NCBI GenBank assembly: GCA_944380875.1
Contig: CALWJA010000081.1
Span: forward strand, 1-39,872
From: an uncultured Clostridia bacterium
GTDB lineage: Bacteria; Bacillota; Clostridia; Oscillospirales; Acutalibacteraceae
DNA: 39,872 bases
Direction of reading: 5' to 3'
The translations under genes were made by a program, and so were the position numbers. Of this stretch, positions 8,042-17,219 are shown in pieces. Position 1 is the first letter of the stretch. Every line of letters begins with the position of its first letter. The notes under the pieces are model-generated. The model was not told the DNA's origin, did not search any database, and saw only the letters and a list, made by a program, of their open reading frames with translations.

Positions 8042-9172
8042 ATGCTTCAGTTTGAGGAATTGCGTTTGGAATTGGAGGGCTTGGAGCCGGAGATCCGTGA
8101 TCTTGCGGAAGCTTTGGGCTTAAAGGCTATGGCGAATGAGGTGGCCGAACTGGATATGAAAGCCTCTGAGCCTGGATTTTGGGATGATATGGAAAAATCG
8201 CAGAAAATTTTGCAGCGTTCCAGCTTGTTGAAAAATAAAATAGAAGGGTATGAAAAGCTGAAAGCAGCCTATGGAGATACCATGGCGCTGATTGAGCTTG
8301 CAGACGAGGAAGGGGATCTTTCTCTGCTTCCGGAGGCGCAGGAGGAACTATCCAAAATAAAGGAAAGTTTGGAAGCGCAGCGCCTTTCCACTTTGCTCCA
8401 GGGAGAATATGATGGTAAAAATGCCATTCTGACTTTTCATGCTGGTGCAGGCGGAACGGAGGCCCAGGATTGGGCGGAAATGCTTTACCGCATGTATAAC
8501 CGCTGGGCTGAACGCCATTCCTATAAGGTTACAACACTGGACTATCTGGACGGCGAAGAAGCAGGCCTAAAAAGTGCAAGTATTCTTATAGAGGGTGAAA
8601 ATGCCTACGGTTTTCTCAAAAGCGAAAATGGCGTTCACCGTTTGGTGAGAGTTTCTCCTTTCGATGCTTCCGGAAGGCGTCATACTTCCTTTGCCTCTAT
8701 TGAAGTAATGCCCGAAATTGATGACACGGTAGATGTGGAAATCAATCCGGAAGATATCAAAATGGATGTTTACCGCGCTAGCGGCGCAGGCGGTCAGAAG
8801 GTTAATAAGACTTCATCGGCTGTTCGTTTGACGCATATTCCTACAGGAATCGTTGTAGCCTGCCAGGTGGAAAGAAGCCAGTTCCAAAATAAGGAAGTAG
8901 CTATGCGTATGCTGAAATCCAAATTGATGGAAATTAAAGAGAGGGAACATCTGGAGAGAATAGAAGATATTAAAGGGGATCAGAAAGAAATTGCCTGGGG
9001 CAGTCAGATCCGCTCATATGTCTTTATGCCGTATACTTTGGCGAAAGATCACAGAACCGGTTTTGAAAACGGCAATATTAACGCTGTAATGGACGGCGAC
9101 ATAGACGGTTTTATCAATGCGTATTTGAAAGCTCAGAATTTGGGTACTTTGGGACATTACGGAGAAGATTGA
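8042..9172 (+). CDS. prfB: Peptide chain release factor 2
   Basis: The 376-residue protein is a class I release factor. 'RLVRVSPFDASGRRHTSFAS' holds the SPF tripeptide that reads UGA/UAA stops (RF2 rather than RF1), and 'ASGAGGQKVNKTSSAVRLTH' holds the GGQ motif that triggers peptide release. The N-terminal coiled domain ('EPGFWDDMEKSQKI') is intact. The frame is continuous through codons 20-30, so the programmed +1 frameshift (CTTTGAC) by which many bacteria autoregulate RF2 is absent. The start at 8042 has only a modest site (AGAAAGG). It has its own promoter and terminator, so it appears monocistronic. Confidence 0.96.
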   Translation: MLQFEELRLELEGLEPEIRDLAEALGLKAMANEVAELDMKASEPGFWDDMEKSQKILQRSSLLKNKIEGYEKLKAAYGDTMALIELADEEGDLSLLPEAQEELSKIKESLEAQRLSTLLQGEYDGKNAILTFHAGAGGTEAQDWAEMLYRMYNRWAERHSYKVTTLDYLDGEEAGLKSASILIEGENAYGFLKSENGVHRLVRVSPFDASGRRHTSFASIEVMPEIDDTVDVEINPEDIKMDVYRASGAGGQKVNKTSSAVRLTHIPTGIVVACQVERSQFQNKEVAMRMLKSKLMEIKEREHLERIEDIKGDQKEIAWGSQIRSYVFMPYTLAKDHRTGFENGNINAVMDGDIDGFINAYLKAQNLGTLGHYGED

Positions 9173-9185
9173 TTTTCCAGGCAGG

Positions 9186-9220
9186 AGACGGGGAAGCTTT
9201 GCGCATTCCCGTCTTTCTTA
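9186..9220 (+). terminator. prfB terminator
   Basis: A 9-bp stem (9186-9194 with 9206-9214, one G-U pair) is followed by TTCTTAGTATTT, about 15 bp after the prfB stop. Confidence 0.65.
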
Positions 9221-9290
9221 GTATTTGTGTAAGGATATGTTTGAGAGCATGGATTTTGCTTAAGATAACCGGATCCCGTAATAGGAAGAG

Positions 9291-9343
9291 TCTTGTCTTA
9301 AATTTTCAAAAATTTCTCTTTTAAGGAAGAAAAAAAGACAAGA
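9291..9343. repeat. Inverted repeat upstream of the c-di-GMP operon
   Basis: TCTTGTCTT (9291-9299) and AAGACAAGA (9335-9343) form a perfect 9-bp inverted repeat separated by an AT-rich 35-nt spacer, ending about 30 bp before the HD-GYP gene. It could be an operator or a hairpin in the leader; no function is established. Confidence 0.4.
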
Positions 9344-9374
9344 TTGCCTGGAGTTTGAAAAAGAGGAAAAGAAA

Positions 9375-10493
9375 ATGGAAACTATTTTTTCTGAAAGACC
9401 ATCCGAAAACTATCAAAGTACAATTCTTATTGTTGACGACGACGAAATCAACAGGGGGATTCTGGATAACCTGTTTTCCTCTGACTATGTGGTGGAAGAA
9501 GCGGAAAACGGAAAAGTGGGTCTTCAAAAAATTTTGTCGGATCCTGAAGCATATAGTGCTGTCCTGTTGGATGTTATGATGCCGGAAATGGATGGCTTGG
9601 AGGTACTGCGGTGCTTAGAAAAAGAAGGACTTCTGGAACGGCTGCCGGTTTTCCTTATTACCGCAGAGGCCAGCGATGCTACTATGAAGGAAGCCTATCG
9701 TCTGGGAGTAATGGATGTTATCAGTAAGCCCGTTGTGCCCTATATAGTCCTACGACGGGTTAATTCTGTGGTGGAGCTGTTTCGTGCCCGAAAGCGTTTA
9801 AGCAATGTAGTGGAACAGCAGCAGTCTGAACTACTGGAAAAGGCACAAAAGATAATTGAGCTGAATCAGGGAATGATCGTGGCTTTGTCAACAGCCATAG
9901 AATTTCGCAACGGCGAATCCGGCGAGCATGTACGCCGGATCCATGATATCACAGAATTTCTTCTCTCCAATACACCATTGGGAGACAGGCTTGGAAATGA
10001 GGAAATCCAAAATATTGCTCTCGCCGCTATTATGCACGATGTAGGAAAAATTGCCATTCCGGATGCAATCTTAAATAAACCAGGCAGGCTGACAGCCGAA
10101 GAATTCGCAGTTATGAAGCAGCATACTATCCAGGGAGCCTTTTTGTTGGAGAGAATTCCACAGCTCCGGGAGCACAAATTTTATCGATATGCATATGATA
10201 TAGCTCTTCATCACCACGAACGTTGGGATGGAAATGGGTATCCGGACGGCCTGAAAGGGGAAGAAATTTCTTTAGGGGCGCAGGTGGTGTCATTGGCGGA
10301 TGTGTATGACGCTTTAAGCTGCAAACGAGTGTATAAAGACGCGTTTCCCCGGGAGACTGTCATCAAAATGATACAGGGGGGAGAATGTGGCGTATTTAAC
10401 CCCAAACTGCTGGAATGTTTTTTCTCTGTAGAAGAGAAGCTTTCACGTTTGTATAAAAAAACAGATGAGGAGGACTATCATGGATATTTCTAA
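9375..10493 (+). CDS. Response regulator with HD-GYP phosphodiesterase domain
   Basis: Residues about 15-130 form a receiver domain (acidic DDD near 22-24, phospho-acceptor D66 in 'LLDVMMP', Lys in 'SKPV'). Residues about 170-370 form an HD-GYP domain with 'MHDVGKIAIPD' (H221, D222) and 'HHERWDGNGYPDGL' (GYP at 288-290), the residues that bind metal and hydrolyse cyclic-di-GMP. It should be a soluble phosphodiesterase switched by phosphorylation. It heads a five-gene operon; the ATG at 9375 follows AGAGGA. The following HPt gene overlaps its end by 14 bp, which argues for coupled translation and for a direct phosphotransfer partner. Confidence 0.94.
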   Translation: METIFSERPSENYQSTILIVDDDEINRGILDNLFSSDYVVEEAENGKVGLQKILSDPEAYSAVLLDVMMPEMDGLEVLRCLEKEGLLERLPVFLITAEASDATMKEAYRLGVMDVISKPVVPYIVLRRVNSVVELFRARKRLSNVVEQQQSELLEKAQKIIELNQGMIVALSTAIEFRNGESGEHVRRIHDITEFLLSNTPLGDRLGNEEIQNIALAAIMHDVGKIAIPDAILNKPGRLTAEEFAVMKQHTIQGAFLLERIPQLREHKFYRYAYDIALHHHERWDGNGYPDGLKGEEISLGAQVVSLADVYDALSCKRVYKDAFPRETVIKMIQGGECGVFNPKLLECFFSVEEKLSRLYKKTDEEDYHGYF

Positions 10494-10833
10494 AAAGGAA
10501 GAATGGAAAAAGACGGGCATTGACATTGAAAGTGCTTTAGATCGTTTTATGGGAAATGAGAGTTTATTAAATCGCTTTTTGAAAAAGTTTTTGGATGACC
10601 CCAACTATGGCAAGCTTCAGAAAGCTATAGAAGAAGGGGATGCAGAAGCTGCGGTTGCAGCGTCCCACACGCTAAAGGGGCTTTGCGGGAATCTTTCCAT
10701 GAAAGACTTATTTGATTTGTTTACCCGTCAGGTAGCGTTGTTTCGATCCGGGAAGTTTGAAGAGGCGGCTGCCCTGATGACGGAGATTGCCCCTGCTTAT
10801 GAAAGAATAACAGAAGCTATTCGGAGGATATAA
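10480..10833 (+). CDS. HPt phosphotransfer protein
   Basis: The 117-residue protein is a stand-alone histidine phosphotransfer domain with the phospho-acceptor motif 'ASHTLKGLCGN' (H63, followed by the conserved KG). It lacks a kinase domain and should shuttle phosphate between receiver domains. The ATG at 10480 is preceded by GAGGAGGA (10467-10473) and lies inside the end of the HD-GYP gene; the frame start at 10465 has no ribosome site. The first hybrid kinase begins 5 bp after its stop. Both hybrid kinases of the operon end in receivers and lack their own HPt, so this protein supplies the missing relay step. Confidence 0.93.
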   Translation: MDISKKEEWKKTGIDIESALDRFMGNESLLNRFLKKFLDDPNYGKLQKAIEEGDAEAAVAASHTLKGLCGNLSMKDLFDLFTRQVALFRSGKFEEAAALMTEIAPAYERITEAIRRI

Positions 10834-10837
10834 GGGG

Positions 10838-13393
10838 ATGAAAAAAAAGACCCGGAATACAATGGTCAAATGGAAGCGGGTTCTTAAAAATATGCGTCTT
10901 AATATTGCCGCTTTTTTTGTGTTGCTTCTTATGACAGTTGTGGCTATGAGTATGGTCCGATCCACTCTTCTCAAAAATGCCCAGGATACAGGTATGGCAT
11001 TGGCTCAGAATTTTGCGTCTGAAGAGCAGAGCAATTTGACGGTTTATGAAACCCTGATTTCTTTTGGAGCCTCTTCTGTTGATCAAAGAATTATGGAGGG
11101 GCGTTCAAAAGAAGATCTTTTGGAATGGATGTCTGCGTATTTTGAACGTCTCCAGGCTGTTTTAGGCGAGGGGGTCGTGGATCCATATATTGTTCTGAAA
11201 GGGGAAATTTTGGCAGCGAATCCCTGGGAAGGGGACGCTACGTATGATGTCACCAAAACGGAATGGTACAACAAAGCTATGACGCAGGATAAGGTGATAT
11301 TTACAAATGTTTATACGGATGCCATATCGCAAAAGCCGGTGATTACAGTAGCCCAGAAGTGCAAAAATACAGATGCTGTTGTGGCTTTTGATGTATTTTC
11401 TGAAAATATTCGTCTTCAGCTTGATTCCCAGGAACTTTTAGAAGAGGATTCATCTTTTCTCTGCGACAGTCAAGGCAGAATGATCTACCGGCAGACGAAT
11501 TTGGATGAGTCGGATGCTGAGATTGAAAAATATCTGAGCACATTAATCGAACAGATAAACAGCGGCGCTTTCGAAAGTTATGATTCCCCTATTTTAGATA
11601 TAGACGGGAATCAAAGAGCCGTATACTATGCACATATGGAAAACGGATGGTATTCGATTATAACAGTACCGTATTCCAGCATTTTAGGGGATTTTAACAG
11701 GTTCATGCTTTCTTTTGGTCTGATTATCCTTCTTTTTCTGGCTGTTTTGCTTGGTATGACCTACAGAGATGTGAAAATTAATGACAGCATTCGGCGCACA
11801 AACGAGACTGTCCGGGTATTGGGAAATTCGTATTATGCATTATATAGAATTGACTATGGCCAGGGTACATACGAGATGATAAAAGGCTCCGATTATGTAC
11901 GCAGCAAACTTCCGCCTGTAGGACCCTATCCGGAACTGCTGAAGACAGTGGGAGAAGTTATAGAAAAGGATGCATATAGTGAATTCCTTGAAAGCTTTTC
12001 TTCTGAAAATATACGCAGCCTGGTTTCCCAGAGAATTAGGGATTACGGCGGGGATTTCCTTCGTCGTTTTGGGGATGAGATGCGCTGGGTCAGTGTACGT
12101 GTTCTTTTTGATGAATCTCTTGCTCCCAATGAGGTTGTGCTTTGTTTCCGGGAGGTTGAAGAGGAAAAGCAAAGACAGCTCCAAGAGAGAAAACTTTTGG
12201 AGGATGCTCTTGAAATTGCAAAGGAAAATGAAGCGGCGAAACAAAGGTTTTTCAGCAATATGTCCCACGATATGCGCACGCCGCTCAATGCTATTATAGG
12301 CCTTTCAGATTTGGCCGCTCAGTGTGTAAAGGATCCGGAAAAGGTGACTGGATATTTGGAGAAAATTCATTTTTCCAGCCGTCAGCTCCTTGTTCTCATC
12401 AACGACATTTTGGATATGTCGCGAATGGAACAGGGAATGATTACACTCAACAACAAGCAGTTTGATCTGCGGGAATGTGTAGAAGAATGTTTGGAAACAT
12501 TTCGTATTCAGGCTCAGGCGGAGAACAAAACGCTGGAAACGGAGTTTCGCCTGGAAAATACGCTTGTGCTGGGTGACTCCTTCCGGATTCATCAGATTCT
12601 CAATAACCTGCTCTCCAATGCGTTAAAATTTACAGAAGAAGGAGATAAGGTGGTTGTGTCCGTCACACAGATGAATCAGGGCGGCCATGAAAAATATAAA
12701 TTTGTGGTATCCGATACGGGAAGCGGCATGTCTAAAGACTTTTTACCTCATCTGTTTGAACCATATAAACGGGAAATGCGATTCAGCGCAAAGCAGGCTA
12801 CTGGCACGGGTTTGGGTATGCCCATAACAAAAAATCTGGTGGCGCTGATGAATGGTGAAATCCATGTAGAAAGTGAAGAGGGAAAAGGAAGCACGTTTAC
12901 AGTGCTGCTTCCTTTTACTGTTGCGAAAGACAATGCATCTTCTGCATCGGAGAATACAGCTCTTTCACCTCCTGAAAAAGAGGAAAATGAAAAATCCAAT
13001 CCTCTGGAGGGGAAACGTATCTTGCTTGCAGAAGATAACGAAGTAAATATGGAGATTGCAGAAGAGTTGCTTGCTATGCATGGCATGGAAGTTACCAAAG
13101 CGTGGAACGGTGTTGAAGCAGTAGATGCGTTCCGTAAATCAGAGCCATTTTACTTCGATGCCATTTTAATGGACATGCAGATGCCGAAAATGGACGGCTG
13201 TGAAGCCTCCAGACGTATTCGGGCTTTGCGCCGCCCGGATGCTGGAACGATTCCTATACTGGCGGTTACAGCGAATGCTTTTGCGGAGGATATTACAGCA
13301 ACTGCAGCTGCAGGTATGAACGCCCATGTCTCTAAGCCGATAGATTTTACATTGCTGTGCAAGCAGCTGGAAAAATGGATAAATAAGGCGTGA
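10838..13393 (+). CDS. Hybrid sensor histidine kinase, dCache-like sensor
   Basis: The 851-residue protein has a membrane helix (about 21-42), an extracytoplasmic region (43-288) with dCache-like features ('KTEWYNKAM', 'YTDAISQKPVITVA'), a second helix (289-309), a PAS-like cytoplasmic segment (325-445), HisKA with H477 in 'SNMSHDMRTPLNAI', HATPase (N-box 'NNLLSNALKFT', 'DTGSGMS', 'GTGLGM') and a C-terminal receiver (727-845, D779 in 'LMDMQMP', Lys in 'SKPID'). dCache domains usually bind small ligands such as amino acids. The internal phosphate probably goes on through the HPt protein encoded just upstream. GGAGG at about 10825 precedes the ATG. Confidence 0.93.
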   Translation: MKKKTRNTMVKWKRVLKNMRLNIAAFFVLLLMTVVAMSMVRSTLLKNAQDTGMALAQNFASEEQSNLTVYETLISFGASSVDQRIMEGRSKEDLLEWMSAYFERLQAVLGEGVVDPYIVLKGEILAANPWEGDATYDVTKTEWYNKAMTQDKVIFTNVYTDAISQKPVITVAQKCKNTDAVVAFDVFSENIRLQLDSQELLEEDSSFLCDSQGRMIYRQTNLDESDAEIEKYLSTLIEQINSGAFESYDSPILDIDGNQRAVYYAHMENGWYSIITVPYSSILGDFNRFMLSFGLIILLFLAVLLGMTYRDVKINDSIRRTNETVRVLGNSYYALYRIDYGQGTYEMIKGSDYVRSKLPPVGPYPELLKTVGEVIEKDAYSEFLESFSSENIRSLVSQRIRDYGGDFLRRFGDEMRWVSVRVLFDESLAPNEVVLCFREVEEEKQRQLQERKLLEDALEIAKENEAAKQRFFSNMSHDMRTPLNAIIGLSDLAAQCVKDPEKVTGYLEKIHFSSRQLLVLINDILDMSRMEQGMITLNNKQFDLRECVEECLETFRIQAQAENKTLETEFRLENTLVLGDSFRIHQILNNLLSNALKFTEEGDKVVVSVTQMNQGGHEKYKFVVSDTGSGMSKDFLPHLFEPYKREMRFSAKQATGTGLGMPITKNLVALMNGEIHVESEEGKGSTFTVLLPFTVAKDNASSASENTALSPPEKEENEKSNPLEGKRILLAEDNEVNMEIAEELLAMHGMEVTKAWNGVEAVDAFRKSEPFYFDAILMDMQMPKMDGCEASRRIRALRRPDAGTIPILAVTANAFAEDITATAAAGMNAHVSKPIDFTLLCKQLEKWINKA

Positions 13394-13415
13394 TTGCGGC
13401 GGGGAGGTTCACTTT

Positions 13416-16016
13416 GTGAAGAAAAAAATAAACAGATTTCTATGGGCCAGTTTGGCAGGAATCCTGGTTCTTTGCATAGGAGTCTTTATTGGGATAACGC
13501 AGTTTATGCTTCGGGAAAGCGATAGAGCTATCAATGAGGTTGGCGGTATCTATATGGAAGAAATGAATTATCAGATGCAGCTTCATTTCGACTCCATAAT
13601 AGATATGCATTTGAGCCAGGTGGAAGGTATTATGTGGCGTACACCACCAGAGACTGTTGAGGAATACGGACAGGAACTTTTGGATGAGCTGACAACAGGA
13701 GCCCAGGCTAGGAATTTCTCATACCTTGCCCTGTATTCCAAGGAAGGAACGGAGAATGTAATTTACGGGGATTCTGTTACGATTGTGCATGGTGAACCGT
13801 TTCTAGAAGCGTTAAACAGAAATGAAAAAAAGGTGGTTGTTGGAGAAACGGCTTCCGGTGAAAAGCTTTTGCTGCTGGGGATTTCCGTAGGGTATCCGGT
13901 AAGCGATGGTTATCCTATGGAAGATGGAAGCCATTGCACTGCTTTGGTAGCGGGGCTGCCGATTGAACAAATTAACGAAAGTATGTCTCTGCGGGCGGAT
14001 GAGAGTCTGGTTTTTTCGCATATTATTCGAAAGGATGGCAGTTTTGTCCTTCAAAATGTAGATGTGGATGCGGAAAACTATTTTGAATGGATGGAGGATC
14101 GCTGTCAGTTCCATAATCAAAGTGCCGAACAGGTTATAGGGGATATGAAAACGGCTTTTTCCAAGGGTGAAGAGTTTTCTATGATGTTGAGTGTGGACGG
14201 AGAATACCGGCATGTGTATTGTTCCCCTCTTCCCAGTTCGGATTGGTATCTGGTGACCGTAATGCCCCACGGAATTTTAGATGAGGCTGTAACAGAGGCA
14301 GGAAGCCGGCAAAGCTATATGGCACTGGCCGGTGGAGGGTTGATTGTTCTGGTTTTGCTGGTAATTTTTATTATCTATTTCCGAATGGCAGGGCAGCAGT
14401 TAATAGCGATAGAGAAAGCGCAGCAGGAAGCAGAGAAGGCCAATAGAGCAAAAAGCGAGTTTTTGTCCAATATGAGCCATGATATCCGCACACCTATGAA
14501 TGCTATTGTGGGAATGACGGCAATAGCTTCTGCCAATATGGATAAACCTGAACAAGTAAAAGATTGTTTGAAAAAGATTACTCTTTCCAGCAAACATCTT
14601 TTAGGCTTGATAAATGATGTACTGGATATGTCAAAGATTGAGAGCGGGAAACTTTCTCTTAACATGGATGTGCTTTCTCTACGGGAGACTATGGAGAGTA
14701 TAGTAAGTATTGTTCAGCCGCAGGTAAAAGCCAAAAATCAGGTTTTCGATATTTTTATCCGAAATATCCTGTCTGAGAAGGTATATTGTGACGGTTTGCG
14801 TTTAAATCAGATTCTTTTCAATCTTCTTTCCAATGCGTTGAAGTTTACGCCGGAAGGAGGATCTATTCGTGTTACTGTATCCCAGGAAAATTCTCCCAAA
14901 GGAGATAATTATGTGTGTACACATTTTTGGGTTAAGGATACGGGTATCGGAATGTCTCCTGCATTTCAGAAAAAAATATTTGATTCTTTTGTACGAGAGA
15001 GGGATAGTAGAGTACGGAAAATTGAGGGCACAGGACTAGGAATGACCATAACCAAATATATTGTGGATGAAATGAAAGGAACCATTGAGGTTCAGAGCGA
15101 GTTGGATAAGGGGACAGAATTTCATGTCACATTGGATTTGGAAAAGGTAGAAACGAAAGAAGAGGAGATGCAGCTGCCGCAGTGGGAGATGCTGGTAGTG
15201 GATGATGATCCGGAACTTTGCCAGAGCGCCTGCGATTCTCTATTAGAAATAGGCGTCCATGCTGAATGGGCCAAGGATGGAAATACAGCTGTTCAAATGG
15301 CGGAAAAAAGGCATAAGATGGGTAAAGATTACCATATTGTGCTTTTGGATTGGAAAATGCCGGGTATGGACGGCATCGAAACTGCCGGGGAACTAAGAAA
15401 GCATATTGGAGAAAATATCCCTATTTTGTTGATTTCCGCATATGATTGGAACGAGGTAGAAAAGGAAGCCCGTGCTGTAGGAATAAGCGGTTTTATTTCC
15501 AAACCACTTTTCAAATCTACTCTCTATATGGGATTAAGACCGTTTGCTTCTGCAGAATATAACTATACGGAGACCCGTGAAAGCACAGTTTCGGATTTTA
15601 CTGGTAAACGCCTTTTGCTGGCAGAAGACAATGATCTTAACTGGGAGATTGCCAACGAGCTGCTTTCGTCGTATGGCTTCCATTTGGATTGGGCAGAAAA
15701 CGGAAAAATCTGCGTTGAAAAATTTGTGTCCTCTGAGCCGGGGTTCTATGATGTCGTGCTTATGGATCTGCGAATGCCTCTTATGAATGGATATGAAGCG
15801 GCACAGGCTATCCGCAGTTCAGGCAGAACCGATGCGGACATTCCTATTATAGCTATGACGGCGGATGCTTTTTCTGAGGATATCAAAAAATGTATGGAAT
15901 GCGGTATGAATGCCCATGTTGCCAAGCCGTTGGATATGCAGGAACTCATCCGGATTCTGCAGAAATTTCTGCAGGAAAATGTAGAAAAGAAGGGAGGAAC
16001 AATAAGGAATGACTAA
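13416..16016 (+). CDS. Hybrid sensor histidine kinase with two receiver domains
   Basis: The 866-residue protein starts at GTG 13416 after GGGGAGG. It has a membrane helix (about 8-30), an extracytoplasmic Cache-like region, a second helix (302-324), HisKA with H355 in 'SNMSHDIRTPMNAI', HATPase ('FNLLSNALKFTPEGG', 'DTGIGMS', 'GTGLGM') and two receivers. The first (about 591-705) has 'VVDDDPE', 'LLDWKMPGMDG' and 'SKPLF'; the second (about 732-850) has 'LAEDNDLN', 'LMDLRMPLMNG' and 'AKPLD'. Both keep the phospho-acceptor Asp. There is no HPt domain, so relay to other proteins would need the HPt encoded earlier in the operon. It is similar in layout, but not in sensor, to the preceding kinase, 22 bp away. 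Confidence 0.93.
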   Translation: MKKKINRFLWASLAGILVLCIGVFIGITQFMLRESDRAINEVGGIYMEEMNYQMQLHFDSIIDMHLSQVEGIMWRTPPETVEEYGQELLDELTTGAQARNFSYLALYSKEGTENVIYGDSVTIVHGEPFLEALNRNEKKVVVGETASGEKLLLLGISVGYPVSDGYPMEDGSHCTALVAGLPIEQINESMSLRADESLVFSHIIRKDGSFVLQNVDVDAENYFEWMEDRCQFHNQSAEQVIGDMKTAFSKGEEFSMMLSVDGEYRHVYCSPLPSSDWYLVTVMPHGILDEAVTEAGSRQSYMALAGGGLIVLVLLVIFIIYFRMAGQQLIAIEKAQQEAEKANRAKSEFLSNMSHDIRTPMNAIVGMTAIASANMDKPEQVKDCLKKITLSSKHLLGLINDVLDMSKIESGKLSLNMDVLSLRETMESIVSIVQPQVKAKNQVFDIFIRNILSEKVYCDGLRLNQILFNLLSNALKFTPEGGSIRVTVSQENSPKGDNYVCTHFWVKDTGIGMSPAFQKKIFDSFVRERDSRVRKIEGTGLGMTITKYIVDEMKGTIEVQSELDKGTEFHVTLDLEKVETKEEEMQLPQWEMLVVDDDPELCQSACDSLLEIGVHAEWAKDGNTAVQMAEKRHKMGKDYHIVLLDWKMPGMDGIETAGELRKHIGENIPILLISAYDWNEVEKEARAVGISGFISKPLFKSTLYMGLRPFASAEYNYTETRESTVSDFTGKRLLLAEDNDLNWEIANELLSSYGFHLDWAENGKICVEKFVSSEPGFYDVVLMDLRMPLMNGYEAAQAIRSSGRTDADIPIIAMTADAFSEDIKKCMECGMNAHVAKPLDMQELIRILQKFLQENVEKKGGTIRND

Positions 16017-17115
16017 AATAGTGCAGTGGCTGAAAGCGGATACAAAAAAACGCAGACGTTTTTTTAAAGAAGCGGAAAAAGAAATAGCAGACATTAATTT
16101 GCGTACTCTGCATACATTCAGTCTGATGACAGTTCTTCTGTTGGTTCTATATATGCTTCTAACGCCCTTTATTATCCGAGCATGGAAGCCTACTTCTTAT
16201 CATATCATTTTCCTTTTTTGTTCCATCCTATTTGCATTTGTCATACACTTTCTAAAAAAGAAGATTTCTCAATACAATACATTGGTTTTGCTCTTATGTT
16301 TATTTTTTGAAATCATGGTGTATGGTTTTGTCATTCTGATCGACACAGTAGGAGTACCAAAGGGGCCGGGAGTGTTTATTCCAACTTTGTGCGTAGCTTT
16401 ATCCGCTAGTTTTGTTTTTCCGTATTGGCTGTGCTTCGGCTCTCTGATTTTTTTTGATACTGTTTATATTTGCTTTGTTCTGCATGTGAAGGATATTTCT
16501 ATTGGCCAATACGATGTCTTTGCCGCACTGGTAGCATTGGGGTTTACCATTGTGGTCACATGCCGGATTTTGGCTCTGCGGATCCGAGATCACGAGACCC
16601 GTATGAAGTACCTGGTTTTAAGTACAAGGGATCCTCTGGCTCAGATTTACAACAAGCAGGCGTGTTTTGATGCAATACAAAAGTATCTTAGGCTGTATAA
16701 TCCATCTGTAAATTGTGCGTTATTGGTATTGGATTTGGATGATTTCAAACAGGTCAACGATATCTATGGCCATTATACAGGGGATGAAGTTCTTCGCTCT
16801 ACAGGTGAAGGACTTCGGAATATTTTCCGTTCCAGCGATATCATAGGACGTTTTGGAGGAGACGAGTTCGTTATTCTTATAGCGGGCCTTTCCAATCGGA
16901 CCGTATTGGAGGAAAAATGCCGCTTGATCCAGGATATGCTTCGCCATGTTTTGGACGAGAAGAAGTCCGCGTTGATTACCTGCAGTATTGGCGGTGCCTA
17001 TGCAGACGGGCAGAAAGTGGATTTTGAGGCTTTGTTCCGGCAGGCGGATACAGCCCTTTATCAGGCAAAAGATGCAGGGAAAAGCCAATATGTTTTACAG
17101 CAGTATAGGGTCTAA
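16009..17115 (+). CDS. Membrane diguanylate cyclase (GGDEF)
   Basis: The 368-residue protein has about six hydrophobic segments between residues 34 and 200, then a GGDEF domain (about 205-365). The active site reads 'GRFGGDEFVILI' (GGDEF 283-287), and an RxxD inhibitory site (RSSD, 274-277) lies exactly five residues upstream, so the enzyme should both make cyclic-di-GMP and be inhibited by it. 'LDLDDFKQVNDIYGH' supplies metal and GTP contacts. The start overlaps the preceding kinase gene by 8 bp, so it is co-translated with the relay. A strong terminator follows. It opposes the HD-GYP enzyme at the start of the same operon. Confidence 0.94.
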   Translation: MTKIVQWLKADTKKRRRFFKEAEKEIADINLRTLHTFSLMTVLLLVLYMLLTPFIIRAWKPTSYHIIFLFCSILFAFVIHFLKKKISQYNTLVLLLCLFFEIMVYGFVILIDTVGVPKGPGVFIPTLCVALSASFVFPYWLCFGSLIFFDTVYICFVLHVKDISIGQYDVFAALVALGFTIVVTCRILALRIRDHETRMKYLVLSTRDPLAQIYNKQACFDAIQKYLRLYNPSVNCALLVLDLDDFKQVNDIYGHYTGDEVLRSTGEGLRNIFRSSDIIGRFGGDEFVILIAGLSNRTVLEEKCRLIQDMLRHVLDEKKSALITCSIGGAYADGQKVDFEALFRQADTALYQAKDAGKSQYVLQQYRV

Positions 17116-17150
17116 TTCCTTATAGCTAAGAAAGATACTGTAATAAAATA

Positions 17151-17197
17151 ATAAGGCTGCGGTGCTAATGTAAGAACCGCAGCCTTATGTCTTTTTA
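17151..17197 (+). terminator. Terminator of the c-di-GMP operon
   Basis: A perfect 13-bp GC-rich stem (17151-17163 with 17176-17188), a 12-nt loop and a GTCTTTTT tail make a clear intrinsic terminator 35 bp after the cyclase stop. Confidence 0.9.
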
Positions 17198-17219
17198 TGT
17201 GGGTTTAACCGGGGGAATA

